Shown here: piece after piece, positions 45,701 through 56,556 of the stretch
Numbering within the stretch: the first letter of the stretch is position 1
How the letters are laid out: each line of letters begins with the position of its first letter
From: Parelaphostrongylus tenuis
Taxonomy: Eukaryota > Nematoda > Chromadorea > Rhabditida > Metastrongylidae
Direction: 5' to 3'
Length of the DNA: 64,000 nt
Assembly: GCA_019055375.1 (NCBI GenBank)
Contig: JAHQIW010000155.1
Location: forward strand, 124,001-188,000
The notes under the pieces: generated by a model
Told to the model about the DNA's origin: nothing
Seen by the model: only the letters and a program-made list of their open reading frames with translations
Database searches by the model: none
Position numbers and translations under genes: made by a program

Positions 45701-47915
45701 CTGTCCAGCCCATTATACATTGTTCTGCTTTCGATTAACTATTGTATAGGCGGGGCTCTCAAACCCACTGAACTGGAAATGTATATTATAGTGTGCATTC
45801 CGTCCACTACAGATTAAATGACTTCAATTAGTCCATAAAGAAAACATCACTCATCTTGATTTGTAGCAGTTTTCAAGGAAAAAAACCTGATATGGACGCT
45901 ATCCGACACACATTCGACTCAAATTTATGAAAATTGGAGGTGGCGCCATTATTTCATAAATCGAGTCGAAAATTTCTTTATCCACCTGATTTCCTGCCTA
46001 GTGAAGACATCTTTTGACATATAACTTAGAAACGCAAATGAATAGCCTATTTCTCCCGCTATTGTGGATTGAATCGCTAAATTTCAAAAACATCCTGAGT
46101 ATCTTAGCATTTGACAAGATCTTCGCTGTTGTCCTCATTCTACAATTCCTAGAGGTAATGGTGAACATTTAAAAGATTACGTTGGGTAAGACAGGGAATT
46201 TTTGATAGTCAAATGATATACATCAACATTAGTACAGGAGAAGAGAAAGGCATAAAGCAATTCATTCATTTGATGCTGTATTTCACTACTCATTTCTGGT
46301 GTTGTATTGCTGTATTACCTTATAGACTACAGCACTTAAGGTGTATACCAACTTTCAAGGATTTAGAGTTCAGCCCGCTTTTGCTAAATAGTTGAGCAGG
46401 TGGTGAATTGGAGAAATGATATGAACCCAGGCTAAATAACTAGAAGGTGGTAGATCGCCGCGACAGCTATCGAAAACTTTATTAGTCAACTCTTTTCGAT
46501 TTTTTCTTTTCGTTACCTCGTAGAAACAGTCAGTGGAAGTCTCAGTAATCATCTGATCATCTCCCTCAGGGCCCAACGCCAAAGTGCTCTTCTGTGCTAA
46601 TTTTCCTGCTTCATTATCAGTAAAGTGATGAGGTATGACATGACGTGGTTGTAGTAATTATTCTATGTAGCTCATAAAAGCGTTCAGTTCTCTGGAAACT
46701 ACACTTGGTGAAAAAAGGAGTTGAAAATTGTACAATCGACGTCGAACTCTATACAAATCGTCTTGTGAAAGTCCGAAGCAGGAAAGACAAAAGCACGGAT
46801 CGAGATGATCACGTGGAAACCTCGTTTTGTCATAAACAGCTCCTGAAATTACTTCGCGATAGTGACACTTCCGTAGCTTTGCTCTGCTTCGTAATTTATC
46901 AACATTGTAAACACCAGTGATTATGTCTTCTCCATATGGTTCTGACTGAAGCCTGGGTGAGGACAAATTAGTTCTCAAATCTTCAACTTTCAGATGGACA
47001 TAAACCATCCAATAAGGGCTTTATTAATGGATACCATAACTGTTAAATTCTCCCATGTTGTCAAAAATATAAACGCTTGTAATTTTTACTGCAAAAGCCA
47101 CGCGTCTAACGAATACCAATAACTTTTCCCTTCGTTTTTCATCAATGACAAACGCATGGCGAACGGTTTAAATGTGTTGCACTTGCATAGAAATTACGCT
47201 TTTGGAGTTGGCTTTTTTTCAAACTTACTGTTAACACGTTGCGGACGAAATGGACACTATAATGTTCCTGGACGATTGAGCAACTCTTTAGACATCGCTC
47301 GTTAAAAACAACCTTTTTTAGCTTGTAATTTATAATCTTTTTCCTTCTTTCCTTTTTGTGAGCCAGGCGATGGAGCATTGCCTCAAGAAACCACTTCATT
47401 GCTCCTTTTTCCGTGTCCCACGGATGGTATACCCCAAAACGAGTACACATGCATATCACACTCAAATCGAACAGAAAAACGTTCCGTCCAAAATGTGTTA
47501 ATGAATTTTTGAGTTAAACTAGTAATGTAGCCTGAATGAATCGGGCTGCTTCTTGCTACCTTGTTAAATAGCTGAAAACAAAATATGGCAAAAAATTACA
47601 CAGCAGTTTGAACTGCTCCTGCAAAATGGTATCTTCACATAAGGTTGTTGTAAAGCAGCTGTGAACTAGCAATCTTTACAAGAGAAACGTTGGTGATTCC
47701 GTATGAAACTGGTGCGTTAAATATTATACTACACTTTTTCATTTTCATTCCTAAATTCCCTTAAATGTATTACGCATATCAGAATTGTTCATTTTCAGTT
47801 TGGCAAGAGAGATGTGTACCGACCGCTGCAGTTTGGCAAACGGGAATACCGGCCATTGCAGTTTGGCAAGAGGATGTCGTTGAGCAGCACCTCTTATCTC
47901 GATCCACTGTTGTGA
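39751..47915 (+). CDS. nlp-12: NLP-12/CCK-like neuropeptide precursor
   Basis: Precursor of amidated peptides of the cholecystokinin/sulfakinin family. In C. elegans NLP-12 is released from the stretch-sensing neuron DVA, acts through CKR receptors and potentiates motor neuron output. Exon 1 39751-39858 (36 codons): signal peptide MILSLFLLALACSVLASS, then a propeptide, a DR cleavage site and DYRPLQ. Exon 2 47799-47915: FGKR, DVYRPLQFGKR, EYRPLQFGKR and a 13-residue tail, TGA. Phase 0 junction (CAG/GTAAAC, TTTTCAG). Three peptides are predicted: DYRPLQF-NH2, DVYRPLQF-NH2 and EYRPLQF-NH2; C. elegans has two. 74 aa in total. The 7.9 kb intron falls inside the first peptide. Confidence 0.93.
39985..40080 (+). 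repeat. SINE family B, decayed copy
   Basis: A box-like TGATGTAGTGGCAGCACGC and B-box region GAGTGAAACGCGGTTTTAAC followed by 'TTTTGCGTAGC'. Confidence 0.4.
42085..42312 (-). repeat. SINE family B (minus), left half of inverted pair
   Basis: Head on the minus strand (B box rc GGGACTAAAACCCGCACC, A box rc TCTATCCGTTACACTACTG) plus the upstream module CGCATCTATCTGTCAGCCG. Together with the plus copy at 42.32 kb it makes a head-to-head palindrome. Confidence 0.7.
42320..42497 (+). repeat. SINE family B, right half of inverted pair
   Basis: A box GTAGTGTAACGGATAGAGCAC, a GAGGTGCGTGATTAGTCCCG B-box region and the body ending CCAAAGCGGTTGAATA. It complements the copy at 42.09 kb almost throughout the head. 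Confidence 0.7.
46370..47008 (-). pseudogene. Broken long minus-strand frame, unidentified
   Basis: One minus-strand frame is open from about 47008 to 46370 except for a single TAA near 46658. The part beyond the stop (VIPHHFTDNEAGKLAQKST, TLALGPEGDDQMITETS) looks like protein, ends in a possible donor (GAG/GTAACG) and contains no low complexity. I cannot name the family. It may be a decayed retroelement gene or an exon of an unrecognised gene in the nlp-12 intron. Chance is also possible. Confidence 0.22.
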
Positions 47916-48710
47916 TCCCAGTGGTCAGCAAAAGTCATCAACCCTTTCTCGTTCGTTCCATTTCACAATCGCATTTCATCCAACGAACATAGTTATGGTC
48001 GTAATCAGTGATCAAGAGTCATGCCCACTGTCGTATACTCCTCCCTACCTTTACTCGCTATTTGCTATGTGAGAGTCTGAAAGTAAAGAGTTTGTTAAGA
48101 TTTATGAGCACAATACTTTAGATTTCTAAAACTGAATGGAAGCTGATTTGTAATACAGTTCCGTAACTCAATTATGTAGGAACGACGGATAACTACAATG
48201 ACGAATTGGGCTGTGTCGATAAGTGGTGGAATGGCCGCTGACGACTCTTGTGCGTGGGCTAATTTAGCGAAAACGACTCCACTTCATTTAAATTAGATCA
48301 ATGGCTGTAGAGAAGACAACTTGTCAGATCTATCGGACCACACGGAAGCCTCGAGAATGACTCAATATTCCGGAGCCTTTGCGACACTCAGATGAACATA
48401 CACTAAGTCAGGAAGAAAATCAATTCACACTACTTTCGTTCTAAGTAGATTGTTTCATTATTAGGCTACAGAGTAGTTAAACAGATTATAGACCAACAAT
48501 GCTCGACTATACTTTAAATGATGTGATAAACCATAAAATAAATAACAAACTACAATAAATAATAAACTAAATTAACAACACATAAGACATTCATATAGGG
48601 CAAGCCCTCAATGTTTTTTTTTCAAATCCTCAATTACAGTTATCGTAATTCATGTAGTCATGAAATTGCAAAAAAGAGTTCATAAACTATAATTTTAAAA
48701 TGGAGTTCTG

Positions 48711-48832
48711 TCCAGCGAAGTGCATAGAGGTTTACAACACAGGTAGCCGTCGGCTCCATCCTGAGCCTCAGGCTCACCAAACTTTTCATGTCTCCGGAGT
48801 CATTGAAACTGTACCAATTAGGTCTGGAAGAT
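48711..48832 (+). repeat. SINE family A, decayed fragment
   Basis: Keeps only the central part: GTGCATAGAGGTTTAC head, GGCTCACCAAACTTTTC and 'GTACCAATTAGGTCTGGAAG'. Confidence 0.4.
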
Positions 48833-50464
48833 TCAAACAAGCGACATAGTGAATTGATATGTCACAGCAGATCATAGTATAAACCTGGTGTTCAGTTCCT
48901 CCTCTACGATGCTTGATTTAGTGGAACGCATGAAACATTTCTCAAGTATTTGAAAACACCAACCGTTTTTTTTCATAGTTCATAAAGAAGCTGTATAAGT
49001 GGGAGTAGTTGAGCTATACTGCTTGTATTATTACCGCTAGCAGCGGTTACTTTTTTGCTCTGAGAAATTCTATCAATGTATCTCTCTGATGGTCGGACGA
49101 TAAATCACACTGTAGAACGCCAATCGGAAGTGAATGTGGCGTTCATTTTGTACATGCCAAGAGATATTTCAAAGTTTATGAGCAGGAATAATGTGTCTAC
49201 GACGAAGGTGACTTAGAGTATTCTTCAATAAATAAGTTAGTTTTTATACTCTAAAAGAGCTAGGCAAGCCACCCGCCAATGCTCCTCGCTTCAGCCACCT
49301 CACCCTATGGAATGCCCGAAAGACGACAGCATTGGATAGGATTAGCACAAAAAACGGCGTTACTCTTAAAGCCATTCTAGGCTGCGTTTATATGCACGGA
49401 TTGAGGTCATGGTCTGATTAAAGAGAGGTCTGTGTCGTTGACATCAACACGAGCTTGCTCATAAACATTGATTCCACTGTACAACCACGCAAATCCGACA
49501 TTTACATTTGAAAGGAGTAAAATCTTTTCATCACTTACATCTTCCGAGATAATCCTTTTGGCAAAACGATGCTTTTATAAGAGGATTTTTTAATTCGGCA
49601 TGATTTCAAACCTTGTGCTTTTTATACTTATCTCATCATATTAGGCCAAGATTACTTTTTAGACTAACAACGATCTTTCGCTTTCGAAATAAGCCCGTCC
49701 GCAATTTTTTTTTCTAATCATCAACTATACAGATTAATCTATAGAGAGGTAATGCCCACCACTTCAATCTACGTTGAATGGGTTGTTAACTGAATAAAAA
49801 TACGAAAAAACCCCTACAAGACAAGTCGATATCAACTCACGTCGACACCATGGCTTAACCCACTTGAGTGGAAATCTATTGACGTTGGATTCTGTGTCGT
49901 TGTACAAAGTTATCTACCCTGGCAAAAAGCGCACAAGTTTGACAGCTAGAACTTTTCATATAGATCCTTAGAGAAGACTTGATTCACAGTGGGGACTCAG
50001 GAACGAGCAGAGCATAATGTGCTACTCTTGAAATTTGATAAGGATAAATAGACAGTTTATTGGTGCCCAACAATGAAAAAAGCAACAATTCAAAAATTCA
50101 ACTTTCTATTAACTTCGGCATAATTAATTTCCCAGCGCATATTCCAAATGGTATATTGGTGTATTGCAAAAAAACTGAATGGTATATTGCTCGTCGTACA
50201 TATGATATTCTTTGGTTTCCTGACGTAACCTTGCAAGGGTGTTTTCAGGTATTCACGATTTCGTTTCCAAAAGATGGATTTCGGCGATGGATCCTTGGTC
50301 GGGCTTCCTACTTGTTGAACTGAAGATGATTTTAGGTCAAAATCAAAGCACATATAGGAATTAAAATCAACTGATCGCTCACGGATGATGCAAAAGCCGA
50401 AATCCGCCACGCAAACAACTTTATGAAATGTCGTCAGACTTGTTTGAATCCATATCTGGCATTT

Positions 50465-50650
50465 GTGATAACTTGTGGTGTCTATCGGTGTATCACGTCA
50501 ATTCTGCTATTCTCCCAGACAAGAATGGTGTTAATCTTACGACCCCGGAGTGATGGAGAGCTTGGTGATTTTGAGGTAAGGTCGGGATCGAACTAACGAC
50601 TACGTGTATACTGCGAGACATCTCAGACCATTGCATTACAGAAGCTCTTT
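50465..50650 (-). repeat. SINE family A (minus), diverged
   Basis: Body CCCAGACAAGAATGGTGTTAATC and ACCCCGGAG..GGAGAGCTTGGTGA, B box rc GGGATCGAACTAACGAC, A box rc ACCATTGCATTACAGAAGC. Confidence 0.6.
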
Positions 50651-50688
50651 TTTTGCACATTGGAATAAAAAAAGACCTTGTTCACTAG

Positions 50689-52865
50689 TTTACTCCTCTG
50701 AAGTCGAGAATTTTGTTGACGATGAGGACAAAATAATATCTCTGAGCATAGAAATCTTTGCTAGTGAAAAGGATGTTGTGATGGTACGACAATTAGCAAA
50801 AGTTAACACCATCGTTGTTATAGCTGCGGCGGCCTGGACCCCCCACCCCTCCTCCTCCTATTCCTCTCTTCAAGCCAAGGGTGATTCCAGTCGAGAGTCC
50901 ATAGGTACTGCACCTTCTTGTTATGTGAGTATTAATCATGACCACATCGAGTCGAATAATGTGTGGAGCATTTTACGAATGAATTGGCCAGTGTATTGCC
51001 TTTTATAAAAAAACTGTAACCGTAATGAAGTTATTTAGCCAAAAGCAGTAGCTTTACAGGATACAGGATGGATCGATTATCAACAAAAATTACTTGTTTC
51101 TTAGGTGACAGTTCATCCTGCGGCGGTCGGATAAGCTTAGTTGGTACGTAGCAAATCAGAATGTCATTTCCGATTTTCGTTAGACTTCGGCAAAGATATT
51201 CGCTGTACTGATTTAGCGATAAGTCTAGATAAGGTTGTTCCGAATCTCAGTCTGACGTAAGTCATTACTAAACCAGATATTGATCATTTGTGCCAAAGTT
51301 CAATGAAAATCGAGATAGCAAAGTTTCTGAACATGAGAGAATCCATGTAGAGTGGAAGTAGCGTAAAAATTTGCAACAAGATATTGTAATAAATAGAATT
51401 AGGAAGCGAAAAACTTGAAGAGGGAGTAATCATGAGAAGTACCAACGACCTGCCCGTATCGTGTTCAGTGAACATTATGCTTTTGAAAATATGGTATAGT
51501 CTCACACAGCCGCCATACACATTATAGAATGTCGAGAAGGATTTAACCATTTGACCACCAGCCCTTGACAACGTGAGTGCTCTTCGCAGTAAAATTAGCA
51601 CTGATTTGGTAATCAGTAATCAGTAAAGACACGGTAAACGTATCTTTCAAGACCATCTCACCATTAATCCACTCGAAAAATCGGAAAAAGAGCTTAAGAA
51701 AGGTTTAAGGAGCTTAGGAGTGCTTTGAAAGAGGTATAATTACCGTACCACACATACCAAATCGGTGCGCACGGTCGTTAAAGGATTAACAGATTGTGGA
51801 TCAAACAAACGTATACGTTTACGCATGGTGTCACTGGTGGACGACTCGAAAAGGTAGATTATATTTTCATTCCAATTGACTACTGAATTTTTCTGCCACG
51901 CTTTATATATTTGCTCGCTAGTTGATTGAAAACAAATCAGCGTATTAGGTTGCCGCATATGGAAGTTCTGGTCTTTTCCTTGCCCTCAAACGCCACGCGG
52001 GTTTTAGGAGGGGTTGCTGCCCGTTCTTCTGCGGATACAGGATTTAGTTAATAATTTATTTGATAACAACAGCATTATTCCAAAGAGCGGTTGGTGATAT
52101 ACGACTAGTGAGTGTCTGGTATATGTACAACGAAATAGTTCGTCTAAGACGAGCAACCTGAAAGAACGAATGTTACATTAACGATATTGAACAACTTCCT
52201 AACGCCACGGGTAGATTACGTAACAGGAAGTTTTGTCCTCTCATGTGCCCAGAGACTGAGATTCCGCAATTATATTCAAGAACAATGACAAGATAATGAG
52301 CGAGCGATTAGAGCAACAAGATTGTAGGATCACTAAACGCTGAGTCAGTAACAAGGAGGAAGGAACATTAGGTACGCGACCTCGCAAAATTAGGAGAGCA
52401 GCAAGAGTGACGGAGGGACCTGAAGGCACCGGCGTCGATGCTGGGTTATCGCTCTCAAACTTTTTGTAAGTACTGTAGCGGACGTGGGGCACGATCGACT
52501 TATATGGAACGTGGATGTTTTGGATGTTTCATGTGGTCTTCCTAAAGTTCACCGCGGGAGCGAGGGTAGTTGCCATTGAAGGTCGGGGAAACTAGGGGGG
52601 GGGGGGGAGGGTGATTAAATGTGTGACTGCGCGCTTTACCCCCGTTGGCGAATCCCACGTGATTTGTTGTAAGGTTCCGCCACCTGGTGGTCGTCTCCTC
52701 TCCCTTTCAGCACAGAGCGCAACTTGGTGATCACCCAATTCTCGGTGCCGATGTTACAATGATATCAAATGGTAGCAAAGGCAACGATCTACATTTGATC
52801 ACTGTAGGTCCTGGTAGGTCTTCTCCGTGGCGCGCCCAGAAGAACTCAACTCCAACCTCCGTACC
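50689..52865 (+). CDS. Unidentified multi-exon gene fragment
   Basis: A series of exon-like segments with good splice sites on the plus strand. 50824-50904 (TTGTTATAG/ ... /GTACTG) reads AAAWTPHPSSSYSSLQAKG, then DSSRESI. 51105-51143 (TTTCTTAG/ ... /GTACGT) reads DSSSCGGRISLV. 51184-51233 (TTTTCGTTAG/ ... /GTTGTT) reads FGKDIRCTDLAISLDK. 52711-52865 (CCCTTTCAG/ ... /GTGAGC) reads HRAQLGDHPILGADVTMI and GPGRSSPWRAQKNSTPTSVP. Phases of the four join without a stop. A weaker exon may lie at 50689-50783. Ser-rich content suggests a linker of a large signalling or scaffold protein. No family recognised; both ends are missing. Confidence 0.42.
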
Positions 52866-54040
52866 GTGAGCCCTATCTAATCAAGGTTAATAGCACAGCA
52901 GCCGTAATCCAAAAGGAATAAAATAGCAACAAAGCCTTGCGGGAGTTGCTGTATCATATAAATGTTTTCACATTTCGACACTTTTGTTTATTTGTTATTT
53001 ATATGGAATCAATTGATCAACAATATAATCACCACCATGACGAATGATATGCAGTCATTTGCTGAACTACGATTGGATGCCTTTTCGCAGAAAGAAAGAG
53101 GCTGGTAATTACAGAAGTCGGTGAGGCCACTACTGAGTAGGTTGTAGTCTTCGAACTTTTTCACCCACAGGTGCTACTTCAGGACGAGGATGAGATGGTA
53201 ATCCGATGGAGCAGAATCAGAGCTGTACGCTGGATGTGGTACCGTGGTCCAACCCACTTTCTCGAAGATGTGGCGATTTGATTTTGCAATGTGCCGGGTC
53301 AAGTGTTATCCTGCAGAATAGCGACACTAAACCGTTTCGGACGCTTCTCTCGCACTGCTTCAGCCGATCGCGGAAATCTTTTCCCGTAAACGTTGGCAAT
53401 GATTGTCTGCCTGTTGTCGAGCAGTCCCCAAAAAAGCATGCCTACCGATCCAAGAAATCGAGAGCATAATCTTCCAATACGAAATGTGACCTTTGCTGGC
53501 TGGCGAGTATTCGCCGTTACTCCAGCCAGTAGATTTGGCGCGTGTTGTTGTCGTAAGAGACCCAGTACTCATCCCCGGTGATGATCAACTTGAGAAAGTT
53601 CTGCCTATGTGGCCGCAACAGAAGCACACGTGCAGCGAGGCCGTGGTCGGTCGATGCATGAGATGTCTCTGTCGAGACATCACTTTGCAGTAACCATTTC
53701 ATTTAAATGGCAACAGATGATGCTACTGCCATATCTAAGTGTCTGTTCTGACTTTCTGGTATTAGCATTACGATGCACTTCCATCGTGGCGCAGAGGGTC
53801 TTAGTCAAAGTGATTGGCGACCACAGTTAGATTAACTTCAACAGTTCTTATCGCTGGTACATTTTTTAACAACTCGAAAGACCGACTTTCTTGAAACCTC
53901 GACATGTTAATAATATAAACCTTTGAAAATGATAAGAAAAGCTTAGAAAACTATCTTTATTTAGAGCTTCACGAGGTTGGTATCTTTTTCCCCAATCGAT
54001 TGTTCTTCTTTCCGGTCGATGGGTTTTCGCGTTTGCTTGT

Positions 54041-54076
54041 GGCTGACGTTTCGGCGAATACGCCTTCTTCAGAGCG
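54041..54076 (-). ncRNA. Hammerhead-ribozyme-like motif in left PLE arm
   Basis: Mirror of the motif at 54.95 kb: CTGAAGA, helix II GGCG/CGCC, GAAAC, GTC. Helix I is weaker here because the 5' strand reads CGCT against AGCC. Confidence 0.5.
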
Positions 54077-54946
54077 TGAACGTATCAGTCGTTGTAAAGC
54101 TATTTATATGACTATATACTGTGGGAGAAAAAATCATAAATAAATAAATAAATAAATTGAAAATCTACGGTGTTTATAAGCGATAACTAATTCGGGGAAA
54201 CCATTCACCTTACCATCTAATCCAGGGACTACCTATGTTGCTAGCGCCAGGGTGACGTATGAGCCCGCCCCCCGTGTCACTAGGTCAAATTATGGATAGG
54301 TGCCATCTGAGACCCACGCTAGAAAATCAATCTGAGGTAAGGTGCCATGTGGTTGGTTATGTTAAGGCACTCGCCCTTTTTTGTTCATTTGCGGGTTTCT
54401 GGAATTTATCCAGAAAGCTTCAAGGGTCTTTCGCGCCGATGTTTTTGGTTCGTGCCCTAAGATTTTGACTACTACCTCGAAATCGTCATCGTTGTGCCTT
54501 TGCATCCTGTGTGTACCTAGAGGTTTACTAGGGTCTTTATTTCTTTTTCCGTCTAGGTGTTCTAATAGCGGTACTGACTTCGTCTGTGATGAAAGGTAGT
54601 TTAAGAGGTACCTTATTGTTTAGGTGTGGCGCCCTGTCGTTCTCAGTGCGAGGCATTTCGCTCCTTTTGGGCCTAACGTTAGTTTGTGTTTTTTTGTTTG
54701 TTTGTACGATGGGTCTCAGATGGCACCTATCCATAATTTGACCTAGTGACACGGGGGGCGGGCTCATACGTCACCCTGGCGCTAGCAACATAGGTAGTCC
54801 CTGGATTGGATGGTAAGGTGAGTGGTTTCCCCGAATTAGTTATCGCTTATAAACACCGTAGATTTTCAATTTATTTATTTATTTATTGATTTTTTCTCCC
54901 ACAGTATGTAGTCATATAAATAGCTTTACAACGACTGATACGTTCA

Positions 54947-54982
54947 GGCTCTGAAGAAGGCGTATTCGCCGAAACGTCAGCC
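54947..54982 (+). ncRNA. Hammerhead-ribozyme-like motif in right PLE arm
   Basis: GGCT (54947-54950), core CTGAAGA, unpaired A, helix II GGCG-TATT-CGCC, GAAAC, GTC cleavage triplet, then AGCC pairing with GGCT. Helix III would be only AC/GT with no loop, so it could form only between two copies. Such minimal type I hammerheads are known from Penelope-like elements. Confidence 0.6.
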
Positions 54983-55260
54983 ACAAGCAAACGCGAAAAC
55001 CCATCGACCGGAAAGAAGAACAATCGATTGGGGAAAAAGATACCAACCTCGTGAAGCTCTAAATAAAGATTAGTTTTCTAAGCTTTTCTTATCATTTTCA
55101 AAAGTTCTTATCGCCTTCGTCGGAGCGCTTGAAGCAGTGGCTCACAGTCCGATCGGTAGTGGTGCCTGGCTCAAACACAGTGCTGATCTTCTCGGCTGTC
55201 TTCCATACACTGGTCTCCAACTTATATCCGTAAAGTATATTCGAGCGTAAGTGGTGCTAA

Positions 55261-55940
55261 TCCATTTTAATTCTTAGTTAAGTAACCCGCGGCGCTCGCA
55301 CTCTTTTAAAGCACCTGCCTAAAGCTAATGGAACACTGTCCATACACCAAAGTCATTTGGCAATGATCCGATAAGAAATAGAAAGGACTGAAAGCAGCAG
55401 TTCAAAGAAACTATGGGACAACCCAATTTATTTGAAAATTTTTTCAACAATTACGTTCTGGAACTTTCACTAATGTAAAAAATAGTGCTCAAATACATTT
55501 CATTCTACACCCGGAAACTTTATCAACTTACGAAACCACTCATTTACATAGATCAGAGGAGGAGAAAGGGGTGAAGGTGGGTGAACGGGTGGAAGCAAAG
55601 TCAACGCCAAGGGAAGTCGAGTCGAAAACTATGCTTCAAGTTCTTCATTCGAATACTCTCGATACATCATTCATCGACGCTTCTATAAATGCTATCTCCT
55701 AGTCTCACACTACCAAAACAGTAATTATCCAAGCTACTAACTTTTAGAATTGATAAATTGGAGATAAGTTTTATTCCAGAAATCATGCAAAATAAAGCGC
55801 ACACAAGTGAAATCGGGGCATTCGAATTGCACATCAAGAGTGCCATAAAAAAATCAAAGGTCTCAGAGCTGAGTAATCCCTAACAAAGGCGCCCTGTATT
55901 CAAGTTCACCTGGCGTCGTTAGAAGCAACATTGACTTATA
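55261..55940. other. Intergenic, no gene recognised
   Basis: Nothing coding is apparent. TATGGGACAACCCAATTTAT at about 55412 resembles a mariner terminal repeat and may be the outer end of the decayed mariner to its left. Confidence 0.3.
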
Positions 55941-56150
55941 GTTGCATATCTGACTTTACAATGACTCGCTGTTGCCTACCGATCTATCAAGTCGGTGTTG
56001 CTATTTTACCAGACAAATCTGGTGCCATTTTGTCGACCACAGCGGAATGGAAAGCTTGGTGAGCCTAAGACAAAGAATTAAGCTAACGATCATGTATGTG
56101 CAAAAAGGCACCTCTAAAGCTCTAACACAAGCGTCCTATGGCTGTCATTT
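55941..56150 (-). repeat. tRNA-derived SINE, family A (minus)
   Basis: TGACTTTACAATGACTCGC body, CCAGACAAATCTGG and CTAAAGCTCTAACACAAGCG in place of the usual A-box end; diverged copy. Confidence 0.55.
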
Positions 56151-56316
56151 ACGCAAAAATATAGTCGATGCAAGGGCATTTCAAGAAATGACGGTGGCTT
56201 GGAACTTGTCTACGCTATTAGCGAACATGTAGACAACGACTGTTTCCAAACCTCGCTACAAACATTCAATATAGCGTGTGGGAATGTGTAAAGCCAATTC
56301 GAGCTTAGTACGTCAG

Positions 56317-56361
56317 TGGCTTAAGTACGTTTCCCCGGTATCACTCGCTTCATAAGAGCCA
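56317..56361 (-). ncRNA. Hammerhead-like motif (family D, copy 2, decayed)
   Basis: Minus strand: TGGCT pairs with AGCCA over 5 bp (helix I). The core is CTTATGA (one change from CTGATGA), and GAAACGTACTTA precedes the 3' helix I strand. The core change argues against activity. Confidence 0.4.
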
Positions 56362-56509
56362 TAGGCTCCACACTTGATAAGACGGATGTCTATATATTCA
56401 GTGCCAGCTGTAATCCATCGACTGAAAGAACGGTAGTAACACAATATCACGTACTATCACTCTAGCGTCTCCTTATTCATGCTCTAAAGTAGGATTCCGC
56501 TTGGAGGGT

Positions 56510-56556
56510 GTGGCTCTGATGAAGCGAGTGATACAGTCGCAACTTACGCGAACCAC
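56510..56556 (+). ncRNA. Hammerhead-like motif (family D, copy 3, decayed)
   Basis: GTGGCT, CTGATGA, helix II GCGA/TCGC, then a damaged GAAAC region (CAACTTACG), and AACCAC pairing with 5 of 6 helix I bases. Helix II differs from copy 1 (GCGG/CCGC) by a compensated pair. Confidence 0.4.

Larger units (their letters stand above)
39859..47798 (+). other. nlp-12 intron (7.9 kb)
   Basis: Holds a decayed SINE B (about 39.99-40.08 kb), an inverted SINE B pair (42.08-42.50 kb) and a broken minus-strand frame (46.37-47.01 kb). The remainder (40.1-42.0 and 42.5-46.3 kb) shows no coding exon or classified repeat. Its size is striking for a 74-codon gene. Confidence 0.65.
47916..50680. other. Intergenic after nlp-12
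   Basis: No clear gene. Contains a decayed SINE A (48.71-48.83 kb) and another at 50.46-50.65 kb. Candidate nlp-12 poly(A) signals lie in AATAAA-rich sequence at about 48.54 kb. Confidence 0.4.
53855..55102. mobile_element. Penelope-like retroelement with inverted terminal arms
   Basis: Arms of about 390 bp (about 53921-54316 and 54711-55102) are almost perfect inverted repeats. Between them, on the minus strand, are KLPFITDEVSTAIR, directly followed after a large deletion by the C-terminal end of a GIY-YIG endonuclease (HLDGKRNKD, PLGTHR, RKTLEAFWINSRNPQMN, stop). RT and most of the endonuclease are lost. AGTTCTTATCGC flanks it at 53843-53854 and 55103-55114, a probable 12-bp target-site duplication in the mariner. 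Inverted LTR-like ends and GIY-YIG are hallmarks of Penelope-like elements. Confidence 0.8.
52990..55260 (-). mobile_element. Decayed mariner transposon interrupted by a Penelope-like element
   Basis: The minus strand, in broken frames, gives mariner transposase pieces in order: NILYGYKLETS..TAEKIS..DRTVSHCFKR at about 55.25-55.13 kb, then, beyond the insertion at 53.85-55.10 kb, VVANHF.DPLRH, and KLIITGDEYWVSYDNNTRQI (about 53.5-53.6 kb) containing the second catalytic Asp (TGDE), then RQQADNHCQRLREKI. Stops and frameshifts make it inactive. Clear terminal repeats could not be fixed. Confidence 0.75.
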
